In this document: in pieces, positions 55,510 through 63,973 of the stretch
How the letters are laid out: every line of letters begins with the position of its first letter
How positions within the stretch are numbered: position 1 is the first letter of the stretch
Assembly: GCF_025822765.1 (NCBI RefSeq)
Contig: NZ_JACKUK010000016.1
Span: 604,820 to 668,819, forward strand
Reading direction: 5' to 3'
Length of the DNA: 64,000 bases
From: Mycobacterium barrassiae
Lineage (GTDB): Bacteria; Actinomycetota; Actinomycetes; Mycobacteriales; Mycobacteriaceae
Notes under the pieces: model-generated
The model's input: the letters and a program-made list of their open reading frames with translations, nothing else
Databases searched by the model: none
What the model was told of the DNA's origin: nothing
Translations under genes and position numbers: made by a program

Positions 55510-56429
55510 CTACGGGCTTATGGCTCCTGGTGTACGGCGCCGCGCTGGCCTGGCTTTCGCCATCAATACTTGCACGGCTCACCAAGTCCGGTATTAGCCC
55601 TCAGATGGGTGTGGCGGCCTGGTTGACCGCGATCGCAATGACGGTCATTGCCTGGGTTACTGCCGTAGTGCTCATCGGTGTTGCCGCAATCGACGGTCTG
55701 AAGGGCACATCGGCGGTGACGCTGTGTCTGGAGCTGTTCGGTCTCTCCGAGCACGGCGGGCTCCTCGGCCTGAGTGGCTCAATCGCGTTGACGATCGCTG
55801 GCATCACCTTGTCGGTCCTTTTCTTTGTGAGAACCAGTCGGTCGGTCACGCGGCTGAGGTCGCGAAGCCGCGAGCACGCGAACGCAGTGCTGCTGGTAGG
55901 TCGGCGGACCACACGCCCCGGCGTTGTGGTTGTCGATGCCCAGAGGTCCGCGGCCTACTGCGTGTCCGGGCGCCCTCCTGCGATCGTGGTAACCAGCGCT
56001 GCGTGGTCGTCTTTGCCTCGGCCCGAGTTGGCGGCTGTGTTGGCCCATGAGCAGGCACATATCGCGGGTCGGCACCACCAGCTTCTTATGGTGCTGCGAG
56101 CAATGGCGGCGGCCCTTCCCCGACTGCCCTTGTCACAGCACAGTGTTTCCGCTGTTGCTGAACTACTGGAGATGTGTGCCGACGATGCCGCTGCTCGACG
56201 ACACGGCGTCGACCCCATCCTGGGCGGCTTGCTTGCCATGGCTGTACCGCGCCACCCGCTCCCGGCCGACGGACTAGCGGCGGCGAGCACCGCTGTGGCA
56301 GCGCGGGCGATGCGGCTCGCTCAGCCTGCGCGCGAGCGTGCCAAGTGGGGCCAGAGACTGCTGCTCGCGCTCTCTATGACGACGATGCTCAGCGCGCCTG
56401 CCCTCATCGAGCTGCTGTGTCACCACTGA
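55506..56429 (+). CDS. M56-family (BlaR1/MecR1-like) membrane metalloprotease
   Basis: A 307-residue membrane protein with N-terminal TM helices and the zinc-protease motif HEQAH (HExxH) in AAVLAHEQAHIAGRHHQLLM around residues 180-190. Glu of the third ligand is likely in LEMCADDAAARRHG. It lacks the extracellular penicillin-binding domain of true BlaR1. Expected to cleave the BlaI-like repressor on signal. The ATG overlaps the repressor stop. Confidence 0.9.
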   Translation: MTTGLWLLVYGAALAWLSPSILARLTKSGISPQMGVAAWLTAIAMTVIAWVTAVVLIGVAAIDGLKGTSAVTLCLELFGLSEHGGLLGLSGSIALTIAGITLSVLFFVRTSRSVTRLRSRSREHANAVLLVGRRTTRPGVVVVDAQRSAAYCVSGRPPAIVVTSAAWSSLPRPELAAVLAHEQAHIAGRHHQLLMVLRAMAAALPRLPLSQHSVSAVAELLEMCADDAAARRHGVDPILGGLLAMAVPRHPLPADGLAAASTAVAARAMRLAQPARERAKWGQRLLLALSMTTMLSAPALIELLCHH

Positions 56430-56886
56430 GTGGCCGCCTAGCGTTCGCCAGGCCAACTGCTGCGTTGCGCGCGTAGCGGCTTACGTCCGTTAGGCACACG
56501 GGCCGTTCGACGCGACCGCCCTCTTAACAGACGCCCGAGCTTCCGCTGTGATTCCCATCACACGTTTGGCTGTGGCGACGGATAGCACACTGTCGCACCG
56601 ATACGACCAGAAGGCGGAGCCAGGAACACATTCAGTGAATGTCGAAAAAGGAAAGCGACCGTAAACCTACGTAGAAAAACCGTAGATAACCAGCATGGAT
56701 ACCACGCGCGAAAAATAAAGATTTCGTCAAAAGCGTTACTGGGCAATAACACTCGGCCGACTTATCGAGCTCGCCGTCAAGCGGGGCGAATCACCAACAC
56801 ACGCTCATTGCGGCGCGATCACGAGATGGCGTCGAATCGGCGGGTCCTCAATTCGGGCTCGATTCGCTGCTACAGTCGGCTACATT
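56430..56886. other. 457-bp intergenic region with a candidate operator
   Basis: No supported gene; more A/T-rich than the flanks around 56640-56760. It contains the CTAC-N11-GTAG site at 56667-56685, 202 bp before the LpqS-like gene. TACAGT (56871-56876) is a possible -10 for that gene. Confidence 0.5.
56667..56685. promoter_or_regulatory. CTAC-N11-GTAG site 3
   Basis: CTAC (56667-56670), 11 bases, GTAG (56682-56685); the left part is also the palindrome CTACGTAG. Lies in the gap before the LpqS-like gene. Same spacing as sites at 49187 and 52092. Confidence 0.5.
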
Positions 56887-57297
56887 GTGAGGTACAACGA
56901 CGCTCCCATCGATGCGCGACGGAACACCGTCGTCGCCGTCTTGGTCGCGTTCGTTGTACTGATCTCAGCCACCGGGTGGAAACTCGCCGAGCAAGAGCAT
57001 CCCGCACATCATGGCCCCCATGCGCTGACATCCAGTATTTCTAGCGACTTTCCAGTCGTCGTGGAGCACCCACACGTGCAGGACGGATCCGTCACCGTCA
57101 CACCTGACACGTTCGCCGAAGCGGCCTTGCCGCGCACGGTGACGCTGCTGGCCGCCATCGGCCTCGTCGCCGTTATAGGTGCCGCATTCTCATCGTGGGT
57201 GACAGGCTCGCATGCTGTCATCCGAGGTCCCCCAAGACGTGGTGGCTCTGTCGCCGGACAGCAACTGCTGCTCCGGCTCTGCATCGCGCGCCGCTGA
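56887..57297 (+). CDS. LpqS-like copper-inducible membrane/exported protein
   Basis: A 136-residue protein with an N-terminal hydrophobic helix (VVAVLVAFVVLISATGW), then a His-rich segment (EHPAHHGPHAL), a short domain SSDFPVVVEHPHVQDGS...FAEAALPRTV, and a second hydrophobic helix (LAAIGLVAVIGAAFSSW). This layout and the SDF-x-V-x3-H-x-H motif resemble LpqS-like proteins, whose M. tuberculosis member is in the copper-responsive RicR regulon. Here the lipobox Cys is not evident. GTG start at 56887. Confidence 0.7.
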   Translation: MRYNDAPIDARRNTVVAVLVAFVVLISATGWKLAEQEHPAHHGPHALTSSISSDFPVVVEHPHVQDGSVTVTPDTFAEAALPRTVTLLAAIGLVAVIGAAFSSWVTGSHAVIRGPPRRGGSVAGQQLLLRLCIARR

Positions 57298-57403
57298 TTC
57301 GGTAGCGCCAGACTCACCGCCCTTCGGCGTGAGTCGGTGACCGCTACTCGTGTCAGCCGCCGCGGCAAGGAAGTCGTGGCCTCACCGAAAGTGACCCACG
57401 TAC

Positions 57404-58513
57404 ATGAGTCATGCTCTGTCCGTTCACTCACCCCACCACTACGCAATCCAACATCACCGCCTACGTCGCTTCGACCAGCCGGGCACGATGATCGGAAATA
57501 CGCCAGTCCTGCGTATCTCAGCGCCGTTCACCGACGGCAGCCGCGGGTTCTGGGCCAAGCTCGAAGGATTCAACCCCGGCGGCATGAAAGACCGTCCCGC
57601 GATACACATGGTCGAAAGAGGCCGCGCCCGCGGTGACCTACGGCCCGGCAGCAGAATCGTCGAGTCGACAAGCGGCACGCTGGGACTGGGACTGGCCTTG
57701 GCCGGCACCGTGTACGGCCATCCGGTCACTCTCGTCACAGATCCCGGACTCGAACCGATCATCTCCCGGATGCTGACCGCCTACGGTGCTGATGTCGATG
57801 TCGTCACTGAACCGCACCCTGAAGGCGGATGGCAGCAGGCACGACGTGATCGAGTGATGGAAATCCTCGAATCCGAGCCCGAAGCTTGGTACCCAGATCA
57901 ATACAACAATCCCGACAACGTCGATGCCTATCGGGGACTTGCAGAAGAGCTATCGGCGCAGCTGGGCGCGATCGACATACTCGTCTGCTCGGTAGGCACC
58001 GGCGGCCATTCGGCCGGGATTGCGCGCGTGCTCCGCGAAACCAACCCCGACCTGCAGCTCATCGGGGTCGATACCATCGGCTCAACCATCTTTGGCCAGC
58101 CCGCGCGACCGCGATTGATGCGAGGGCTGGGGTCGAGTATCTACCCTCGCAACGTGGACTACGCCGCCTTCAACGAAGTTCACTGGGTCGCTCCCAGAGA
58201 GGCTGTGTGGGCATGCCGCACGCTGGCGGCTACCCACTACGCCACAGGCGGCTGGAGTGTTGGCGCCGTTGCCCTGGTGGCCGGTTGGGCCGCGAGGACG
58301 AATCCATCGAACGCAACCATCGCGGCAGTCTTCCCAGATGGGCCGCAGCGCTATTTCGACACCGTCTTCAACGACGACTACTGCAACGTCAATGGACTGC
58401 TTCCGGGCAGTCCGCCGCGCAATCCAGAACTCATCACCGACCCACGCAATCATGTCGTCACCTCCTGGACACGGACGTCAGCGATAACAGATCCGACAGC
58501 GGTCTCACCATGA
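57404..58513 (+). CDS. PLP-dependent cysteine synthase-family enzyme (cysteine desulfhydrase Cds1-like)
   Basis: A 369-residue fold-type II PLP enzyme. The Schiff-base Lys is in [15 protein letters not shown], the substrate loop in [16 protein letters not shown], and the phosphate loop in [15 protein letters not shown]. It resembles Rv3684 (Cds1), a cysteine desulfhydrase releasing H2S, more than CysK or CysM, judging by the [10 protein letters not shown]...[13 protein letters not shown] start and the long C-terminus. Coupled by an ATGA overlap to the MFS gene. In a metal island, sulfide production or thiol supply could aid detoxification (inference). Confidence 0.78.
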   Translation: MSHALSVHSPHHYAIQHHRLRRFDQPGTMIGNTPVLRISAPFTDGSRGFWAKLEGFNPGGMKDRPAIHMVERGRARGDLRPGSRIVESTSGTLGLGLALAGTVYGHPVTLVTDPGLEPIISRMLTAYGADVDVVTEPHPEGGWQQARRDRVMEILESEPEAWYPDQYNNPDNVDAYRGLAEELSAQLGAIDILVCSVGTGGHSAGIARVLRETNPDLQLIGVDTIGSTIFGQPARPRLMRGLGSSIYPRNVDYAAFNEVHWVAPREAVWACRTLAATHYATGGWSVGAVALVAGWAARTNPSNATIAAVFPDGPQRYFDTVFNDDYCNVNGLLPGSPPRNPELITDPRNHVVTSWTRTSAITDPTAVSP

Positions 58514-59766
58514 GCTTCACGGCGCAGTTTCGTAGCTTTGGCTGGCCCAGCCGGATGCTGATGATCAATCAGTTCGGCATCAATCTCGGTTTCTACATGC
58601 TCATGCCCTATCTCGCGGGATACCTCGCCGGCCCGCTCGGTCTTGCCGCATGGTCGGTCGGACTAGTACTCGGAGTGCGGAACTTCTCGCAGCAGGGCAT
58701 GTTCATCGTTGGCGGCACGCTCGCGGACCGTCTCGGTTACAAGCCGTTGATCGTTGCCGGATGCATACTGCGTACCGGCGGGTTCGCATTGCTAATTGTT
58801 GCCGACTCGTTGCCCGCAGTGCTGATCGCCTCCGCAGCAACAGGGTTCGCGGGGGCTCTTTTCAATCCGGCGGTACGCGCCTATCTCGCTGCCGATTCAG
58901 GACAACGACGCGTCGAAGCATTCGCGACCTTCAACATCTTCTATCAAGCGGGGATACTGGCCGGGCCGCTGGTTGGGCTTGCACTATTGGCCCTCGACTT
59001 CCGCATCGTCGCGGCATCGGCGGCGGCCGTCTTCGCACTCCTTACCGTGGCCCAGCTTTTCGCCTTGCCGCAGCATCGGGGGAAACCCCCAACCGAAAAG
59101 ACCACCGTTCTGCAGGATTGGCGGACCGTTCTCACAAACCGGTCCTTCCTCCTGTTCTCCATAGCGATGATCGGCTCCTACGTTCTCTCCTTCCAGGTCT
59201 ACCTTGCCCTGCCCTTGCACGCGAAAACCCTCGTGCCGGCTCATGAATCACTTGTTGTTGCAATGGTCTTCGTGGTGTCAGGCCTTGTGGCCGTCGCGGG
59301 ACAGCTACGTATCACCCGATGGTTCACCAGGCGCTGGGGATCGGGGCACTCGCTGGTTATCGGCATGCTCATACTGGCAGCCGCTTTCACGCCCATGATT
59401 GCGTTCCCCAGCGGAGCACGGTTCGGGGAGCTCGCCGCCATCCTCGCACTCGTCGTCGCAGCAGCAGTCCTTGCCGTCGGTTCAGCGGCAGTGTTTCCAT
59501 TTGAGATGGACACCGTCGTCTCGCTGGCCGAAAACCGATTGGTCGGTACGCACTACGGCTTCTACAACACGATCGTCGGCATCGGCATTCTTGCGGGGAA
59601 CCTAGCCACCGGTGGCCTGATGCAAGCGGCCCGCACTGCTGGCCTTGAAGAACTCGTCTGGATTGCGTTGACAGCGGTCGGGTTGCTGGCTGCCGCGGCG
59701 CTCTACCGGCTCGACCGCAGCGGACGTTTGGTCCCCGAGTTGCCAAGCGCAACGCACGCCGCTTGA
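58510..59766 (+). CDS. MFS transporter
   Basis: A 418-residue, twelve-helix major facilitator permease; [14 protein letters not shown] is the loop 2-3 signature (GxxxDRxGxK). The central loop holds [11 protein letters not shown]. The group resembles drug/metabolite exporters (MdtH-like). Translationally coupled to the cysteine desulfhydrase-like gene, so export or import of a sulfur compound such as cysteine is plausible, but this is inference from context. ATG at 58510. Confidence 0.88.
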   Translation: MSFTAQFRSFGWPSRMLMINQFGINLGFYMLMPYLAGYLAGPLGLAAWSVGLVLGVRNFSQQGMFIVGGTLADRLGYKPLIVAGCILRTGGFALLIVADSLPAVLIASAATGFAGALFNPAVRAYLAADSGQRRVEAFATFNIFYQAGILAGPLVGLALLALDFRIVAASAAAVFALLTVAQLFALPQHRGKPPTEKTTVLQDWRTVLTNRSFLLFSIAMIGSYVLSFQVYLALPLHAKTLVPAHESLVVAMVFVVSGLVAVAGQLRITRWFTRRWGSGHSLVIGMLILAAAFTPMIAFPSGARFGELAAILALVVAAAVLAVGSAAVFPFEMDTVVSLAENRLVGTHYGFYNTIVGIGILAGNLATGGLMQAARTAGLEELVWIALTAVGLLAAAALYRLDRSGRLVPELPSATHAA

Positions 59767-60014
59767 GCACGAACAACTACGCCTCGCCACGTGACTGCAA
59801 AACGGCAGTAGCTGAACCAGCCGAGGACCGTCTAGAGGTGCGCCAGTTCGCCTTGCCGAACGTGCACCTGCACCGCACTTATCGAGACTTCAGAAAATTG
59901 CGTAAATGCCTGTGCGACAAGCGAATAGCGTTACCCACCCGACGCCTGAACGGGATGACAATGTACCCCCTTAAGGCAGCGACACGGACTAACATTGACT
60001 TATCTACTAAGTAA

Positions 60015-60026
60015 CTACGTACGTAG
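60015..60026. promoter_or_regulatory. Perfect palindrome CTACGTACGTAG before the secreted-protein gene
   Basis: Twelve-base perfect palindrome 44 nt upstream of the ATG at 60070, downstream of TTGACT (59995-60000), a possible -35. Half-sites CTACG/CGTAG are as in the three CTAC-N11-GTAG sites but with 4-base spacing. The rest of 59767-60069 shows no gene. Confidence 0.45.
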
Positions 60027-60069
60027 CTGCAACGTAAATAGCTTCGGACGCTTACAGATCGGAGAACTG

Positions 60070-60363
60070 ATGAAGACATTCCTCACAGCTGTTGCTGTCG
60101 CCTTGAGTGCAGCGAACATCGTGGGCACTGCAGCAGCCTCGGCTGCACCCAGCGGCCCGCGGTCGGCAGCGGACACGGTGGCCTCGCTCGAAGCACAAGG
60201 TTTCAAAGTGATCGTGAACAAGGTCGGCCACGCCCCGTTAGATCAATGCACCGTCAGAGGTGTTCGCCAGGGCCAGGACGTAACCGAACTCAAGCGCAAC
60301 AGGCGGGACCAAACAGTCGAAAGAGTCAAGTACACGACCGTCTACGTCGACGCGACCTGCTGA
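60070..60363 (+). CDS. Small secreted protein
   Basis: A 97-residue Sec-exported protein: signal KTFLTAVAVALSAANIVGTAAASAA, then a mature domain of about 70 residues with ADTVASLEAQGFKVIVNKVG and two cysteines (DQCTVRG and the final Cys) that can pair. The pattern is common to a family of small mycobacterial exported proteins of unknown function. Start fixed by GGAG 6 nt before the ATG. Confidence 0.82.
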   Translation: MKTFLTAVAVALSAANIVGTAAASAAPSGPRSAADTVASLEAQGFKVIVNKVGHAPLDQCTVRGVRQGQDVTELKRNRRDQTVERVKYTTVYVDATC

Positions 60364-60378
60364 GCCCGGCAGTTTAGT

Positions 60379-60404
60379 GCCCCAGGAGTTTCGGCTTCTG
60401 GGGC
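60379..60404. terminator. Hairpin between convergent genes
   Basis: GCCCCAGGAG (60379-60388) pairs with CTTCTGGGGC (60395-60404), ten pairs including one G-U, loop TTTCGG. It follows the secreted-protein gene by 15 nt and could also serve the convergent transpeptidase gene. Confidence 0.65.
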
Positions 60405-60575
60405 GCTGACGTTCCGGCTTGGGAGCGGTTTGATCGTCGGCGCAAGGAACACGGGGCATCGTGGATGGAAACGGTCGAGCGACGGCAACTGCGCCCACGT
60501 CATCACGCCCGCGCAGCGTTGGTCGCGCGCGATCGAGAATCCGACTCGCGAACTTAGGAACGGTACTGCGTGAAG

Positions 60576-61793
60576 TTATACGGCTGCGTTGCCAGCGCTC
60601 CATTGCTCCCAAGGGATGTTCCAGTCCCCCAGGCCGTCTATACCGGAAAGTGTTGAGCCCACCGTGTTGATTACTTCTACGATGTCTCCCCGCTTGGTGT
60701 TGTCGTAGAACCAGCGGGCATTGGCGGGATTGACGTTGAGGCATCCATGACTGACGTTCGAAACGCCTTGACTGCCCACGGACCACGGTGCTGAATGAAC
60801 GTAGATCCCGCTATACGACATCTGGGTCGCCCATTCGACCTCCGTACGGTAGCCGTCGGGTGAGTTGACAGGAACACCGTATGTGGACGAGTCCATGACC
60901 AGGAACGAGTAGCGGTCGCCGATGATGTACTTTCCGTTATTAGTCGGGGTTCTGTCCTTGCCCATTGACATAGGCATAGTCTTCTCGATCTGCCCGTTGC
61001 GGCGAACCGTAAGAGTCTTAGTGGCGTCGTCTGCGACGGCGATAACCTCGTCACCGATCGTGAAACGCGTGGCGGCGTCGTCCTGCCCGAACAACCCGTT
61101 ACCAAAGTTGACCCCGTAGGCGTTGACCCGCACCTCCACCGCCGTTCCGGGTTTCCAGTACTGCGCTGGACGCCAGCGGACCTCGCGATCGCTGAGCCAA
61201 TAGAAGGCGCCCTCGACCGGAGGGGTGGCTGTTACTGAGATCGCTCGCTGAGCGGCGACTCGGTCGGGAATGGGCTCGTCGAATCTGATGACTACTGGTT
61301 GCCCTACTCCGACGACCTCGCCATCGTTTGGCAGCACATAGGGCATCGTCAGGTTTTCAGGCGAATGGGTTTCGAAGGTCATCGTGTTACGCACGATCCC
61401 GCCCAGTCCCAAAGCCTCGGCCTTAAGGGTGTACTGCTTGTTGTAGCCGAGCGGTTCAGCCGAAGACCATGTCGTCCCATCGGCTCCGACTTGACCGGCG
61501 ACGGACAGCCCGGCTTCGTTAACAAGCCTTACCGTCCCAAGTACTCCATCGCCAGCACTGACTGTTACCGGTGTGTCGACCGAGACCCCGATCGCGCCGT
61601 CGGTTACCGAGGCTTGCAGTTCAGGCACGAGCAGATCACCGTAGGGAGTGCCCTTTTCGGCGATCACCTGTGGCGAGGGCGCCGAAGGCGCAGCGGTGCA
61701 AGCTACTAGCGCGAGCAATGTAAACACCACCAGCGTTGTGGTACAAAGCCAACGCGGCGACGGCCCGCGCACGACCCGGCGTATGTCCGGCAT
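60576..61793 (-). CDS. L,D-transpeptidase lipoprotein (Ldt family)
   Basis: Cell-wall cross-linking enzyme of 405 residues. The signal ends in a lipobox (LLALVACT). Two Ig-like domains follow (e.g. [22 protein letters not shown] and [16 protein letters not shown]), and then the YkuD catalytic domain with IYVHSAPWS and the nucleophile Cys in VSHGCLNV. The C-terminal tail WNIPWEQW is like that of mycobacterial Ldts. It makes 3-3 links and is carbapenem-sensitive as a class. RBS GGAGGAG precedes the ATG. Its presence in a copper island echoes other metal-linked envelope genes. Confidence 0.93.
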   Translation of the reverse strand: MPDIRRVVRGPSPRWLCTTTLVVFTLLALVACTAAPSAPSPQVIAEKGTPYGDLLVPELQASVTDGAIGVSVDTPVTVSAGDGVLGTVRLVNEAGLSVAGQVGADGTTWSSAEPLGYNKQYTLKAEALGLGGIVRNTMTFETHSPENLTMPYVLPNDGEVVGVGQPVVIRFDEPIPDRVAAQRAISVTATPPVEGAFYWLSDREVRWRPAQYWKPGTAVEVRVNAYGVNFGNGLFGQDDAATRFTIGDEVIAVADDATKTLTVRRNGQIEKTMPMSMGKDRTPTNNGKYIIGDRYSFLVMDSSTYGVPVNSPDGYRTEVEWATQMSYSGIYVHSAPWSVGSQGVSNVSHGCLNVNPANARWFYDNTKRGDIVEVINTVGSTLSGIDGLGDWNIPWEQWSAGNAAV

Positions 61794-62257
61794 GTGTCTC
61801 CTCCATGTGCATAACGATTGCCGGGCTATGCAGGTTCTGCGCCCCCTCGCTAACAGTTAGTTCCAGTGTCACGGTCCTCGATGTGGCTTGCTTAGCCCTT
61901 TCATCAAGGTTCGGTAAAGCAACCCCCGAGGACTCATAGTCCGCATATGCCGCCGACTCCGACGTGAGCGCACCGCGATACACCAACCAGGCGTTCACCA
62001 AAGTCGGCACTTTGACCGCACTCGCAAGCGAACCCGTTCGCCCTTTCGATCAACGAGATCACCGCGACCGTGACCAACACTCTTGCGAGCGCCGGATCGC
62101 GAGAGTACCGTCTCGGCTATACCCCAGGGGGGTATATAGAAATTAGGGCCGTGTCTTTAGTGCGGGTCGTGCCATGTTTTGTCACATGCGCGCGAGCCGA
62201 TACGGAAAGAGTGCGGTCAAACATCTGTATCGCGCACCCTGACCACGAAGGACCATC
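61794..62257. other. 464-bp divergent region with a CsoR-type operator
   Basis: Between the divergent L,D-transpeptidase and truncated DUF4396 genes. No gene is supported. The only clear signal is the CsoR-like palindrome at 62118-62136. Confidence 0.5.
62118..62136. promoter_or_regulatory. CsoR-type copper operator
   Basis: TATACCCC (62118-62125), AGG, GGGGTATA (62129-62136): perfect 8-base inverted arms, matching the TATACCC...GGGTATA operators of Cu(I)-sensing CsoR/RicR repressors. It lies about 120 bp before the DUF4396 start. No csoR gene is in the window. Confidence 0.75.
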
Positions 62258-62358
62258 ATGAATATGCCCTCGCCGAACGAGGCCGCGCACAGCCACCATG
62301 AATCACACCATGACATGGGAAGCGTCAACCGGATGGCCGTCAGCGCGACGTTGCACTG
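62258..62358 (+). pseudogene. DUF4396 membrane protein gene truncated by an IS110 element
   Basis: The frame starts MNMPSPNEAAHSHHESHHDM and reads into the family hallmark RMAVSATLHCL, where DUF4396 proteins continue with TGCAIGEVLG. Here the match stops at about 62358 and the frame enters the IS left end, ending at TGA 62417-62419. Only the His-rich N-terminal tail and the start of the first helix remain. DUF4396 proteins are multi-TM proteins often found with copper or mercury resistance. Confidence 0.78.
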
Positions 62359-62606
62359 CCTAATGGGAGTCGATCAGCGTGTCCTTGACGGGGATCTTGG
62401 TTCTTCAGCGGGAGGCTGATCACCGGACCGCCGGCTGGTGAGCACTGTTACAGCCTGGAGTGCTGGTCGACTCCTACGGTTACCTAATGGGAGTCGATCA
62501 GCGTGTCCTTGACGGGGATCTTGGTTCTTCAGCGGGAGGCTGATCACCGGACCGCCGGCTGGTGAGCACTGTTACAGCCTGGAGTGCTGGTCGACTCCTA
62601 CGGTTA
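62359..62606 (+). repeat. Perfect 124-bp tandem duplication of the IS left end
   Basis: Copy 1 62359-62482 and copy 2 62483-62606 are identical, each beginning CCTAATGGGAGTCG and ending CTCCTACGGTTA. Within each, GGAGTCGATCAGC (62366-62378) can pair with GCTGGTCGACTCC (62462-62474), giving a long hairpin with one G-U pair. Confidence 0.95.
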
Positions 62607-62745
62607 GATCGTGCCCCGGCCGGTTGGTGAGGTCATCTGTAGCGCTCATGGGATGTCGTGCCGGTTCTGAGCACTGATCCATTAGGTCGCCGCCGGGTGC
62701 CTTCGGTTCGAACAGGTTCCACCCACGCTGGACCAAGGGAGGCCA
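62490..62745 (+). ncRNA. Candidate IS110 bridge RNA
   Basis: IS110-family elements encode a guide (bridge) RNA in the leader upstream of the transposase. Here the leader holds a hairpin unit (62490-62598) plus a second region in which GCACTG (62671-62676) and CCATTAGG (62679-62686) appear three bases apart. GCACTG is identical to the host bases just left of the insertion (62353-62358), and CCATTAGG is the reverse complement of the left end CCTAATGG (62359-62366). This is the arrangement expected for paired left and right guides. Boundaries are approximate. Confidence 0.5.
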
Positions 62746-62749
62746 ATCG

Positions 62750-63973
62750 ATGCTGTTAGTCGGAGACGACTGGGCAGAAGACCACCACGACGTGTATTTG
62801 ATGAACGAGGCCGGTGAGCGGCTGGCCGCACGGCGACTACCCGAGGGCCTGACCGGGATCGGACGGTTGCACGAGCTGATCGCCGAGCATGCCGAAGACC
62901 CTGCCCAGGTCGTGATCGGCATCGAGACCGACCGGGGCCTGTGGGTCGATGCGTTGACTGCGGCCGGATATCAGGTGTTCGCGGTCAACCCGCTGGCCGT
63001 GGCCCGCTACCGCGACCGTCACCACGTCTCGGGAGCCAAGTCCGATGCCTCGGATGCCAAATTGTTGGCTGATCTGGTGCGCACCGACCGGCACAACCAC
63101 CGCCCGGTCGCTGGCGACAGCTCAGATGCTGAGGCGATCAAGGTGCTGGCCCGGGCCCACCAGAATCTGATCTGGGCCCGCACCCGCCACACCAACGGTC
63201 TGCGCTCGGCACTGCGTGAGTACTACCCCGCCGCTGTAGAGGCCTTCGACGATCTGGCCGACCGCGACGCGCTGGCCGTCCTGGGCCGCGCCCCGACCCC
63301 CGCCGACGCGAAGCGTCTGAGCCTGTCGAAGATCCAGGCGGCGCTCAAAGCCGGTGGGCGCCAACGCAATCTGGATAGCCGGGCACTGCAGATCCAGGAA
63401 CTGCTGCGCAGCGAGCAGCTCACCGCATCGGCCGCTGTCACGGCCGCCTTCGGAGCCAGCACCCGGGCCACGGTCGCCATCATCGTCGAACTCAACCACC
63501 AGATCGTCGATCTGGAAGCCGAACTGGCGACACATTTTGAGACACACCCGGACGCCGACATCTACCGCTCCCTGCCAGGACTTGGTGTCATCCTCGGCGC
63601 CCGGGTGCTCGGTGAGTTCGGGGACGACCCGAACCGATACACCAACGCCAAGTGTCGCAAAAACTACGCCGGAACCTCACCTTTGACGATCGCGTCGGGC
63701 CGCAAACGCGCCGTGCTGGCCCGCCACATCCGCAACCGACGCCTCTACGACGCTATCGACGCCTGGGCCTTCAGCGCCCTTACCCGCAGCCCCGGAGCAC
63801 GCGCCTACTACGACCAGCGCCGCGCTGCCGGCGACCTTCACCACCAAGCCCTACGCGCGCTGGGAAACCGTCTCGTGGGCATCCTCCACGGCTGCCTGCG
63901 CCACCGCACCGCATACGACGAGCAGACAGCATGGTCGCACCGCCAAAACATCCCCACCGCAAAGGCCGCTTGA
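62750..63973 (+). CDS. IS110-family transposase (DEDD, bridge-RNA-guided recombinase type)
   Basis: A 407-residue recombinase. The RuvC-like N-terminal domain shows GDDWAEDHHDVYL (first Asp), VVIGIETDRG (Glu) and GAKSDASDAKLLADLVR (last Asp pair). The C-terminal Transposase_20 domain has YRSLPGLGVILGARVLGEFGD and the conserved Ser region SPLTIASGRKR, then HIRNRRLYDAI. The ATG at 62750 follows AGGGAGG. It appears intact. Confidence 0.95.
   Translation: MLLVGDDWAEDHHDVYLMNEAGERLAARRLPEGLTGIGRLHELIAEHAEDPAQVVIGIETDRGLWVDALTAAGYQVFAVNPLAVARYRDRHHVSGAKSDASDAKLLADLVRTDRHNHRPVAGDSSDAEAIKVLARAHQNLIWARTRHTNGLRSALREYYPAAVEAFDDLADRDALAVLGRAPTPADAKRLSLSKIQAALKAGGRQRNLDSRALQIQELLRSEQLTASAAVTAAFGASTRATVAIIVELNHQIVDLEAELATHFETHPDADIYRSLPGLGVILGARVLGEFGDDPNRYTNAKCRKNYAGTSPLTIASGRKRAVLARHIRNRRLYDAIDAWAFSALTRSPGARAYYDQRRAAGDLHHQALRALGNRLVGILHGCLRHRTAYDEQTAWSHRQNIPTAKAA

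Noticed and set aside
58499-58506. A second GCGGTCTC that might be attR of the integrase
   Set aside because: It lies at the overlap of the desulfhydrase and MFS genes; the flanks match neither groEL1 nor the phage arm. Another copy at 34851 inside the LysR remnant is equally coincidental.
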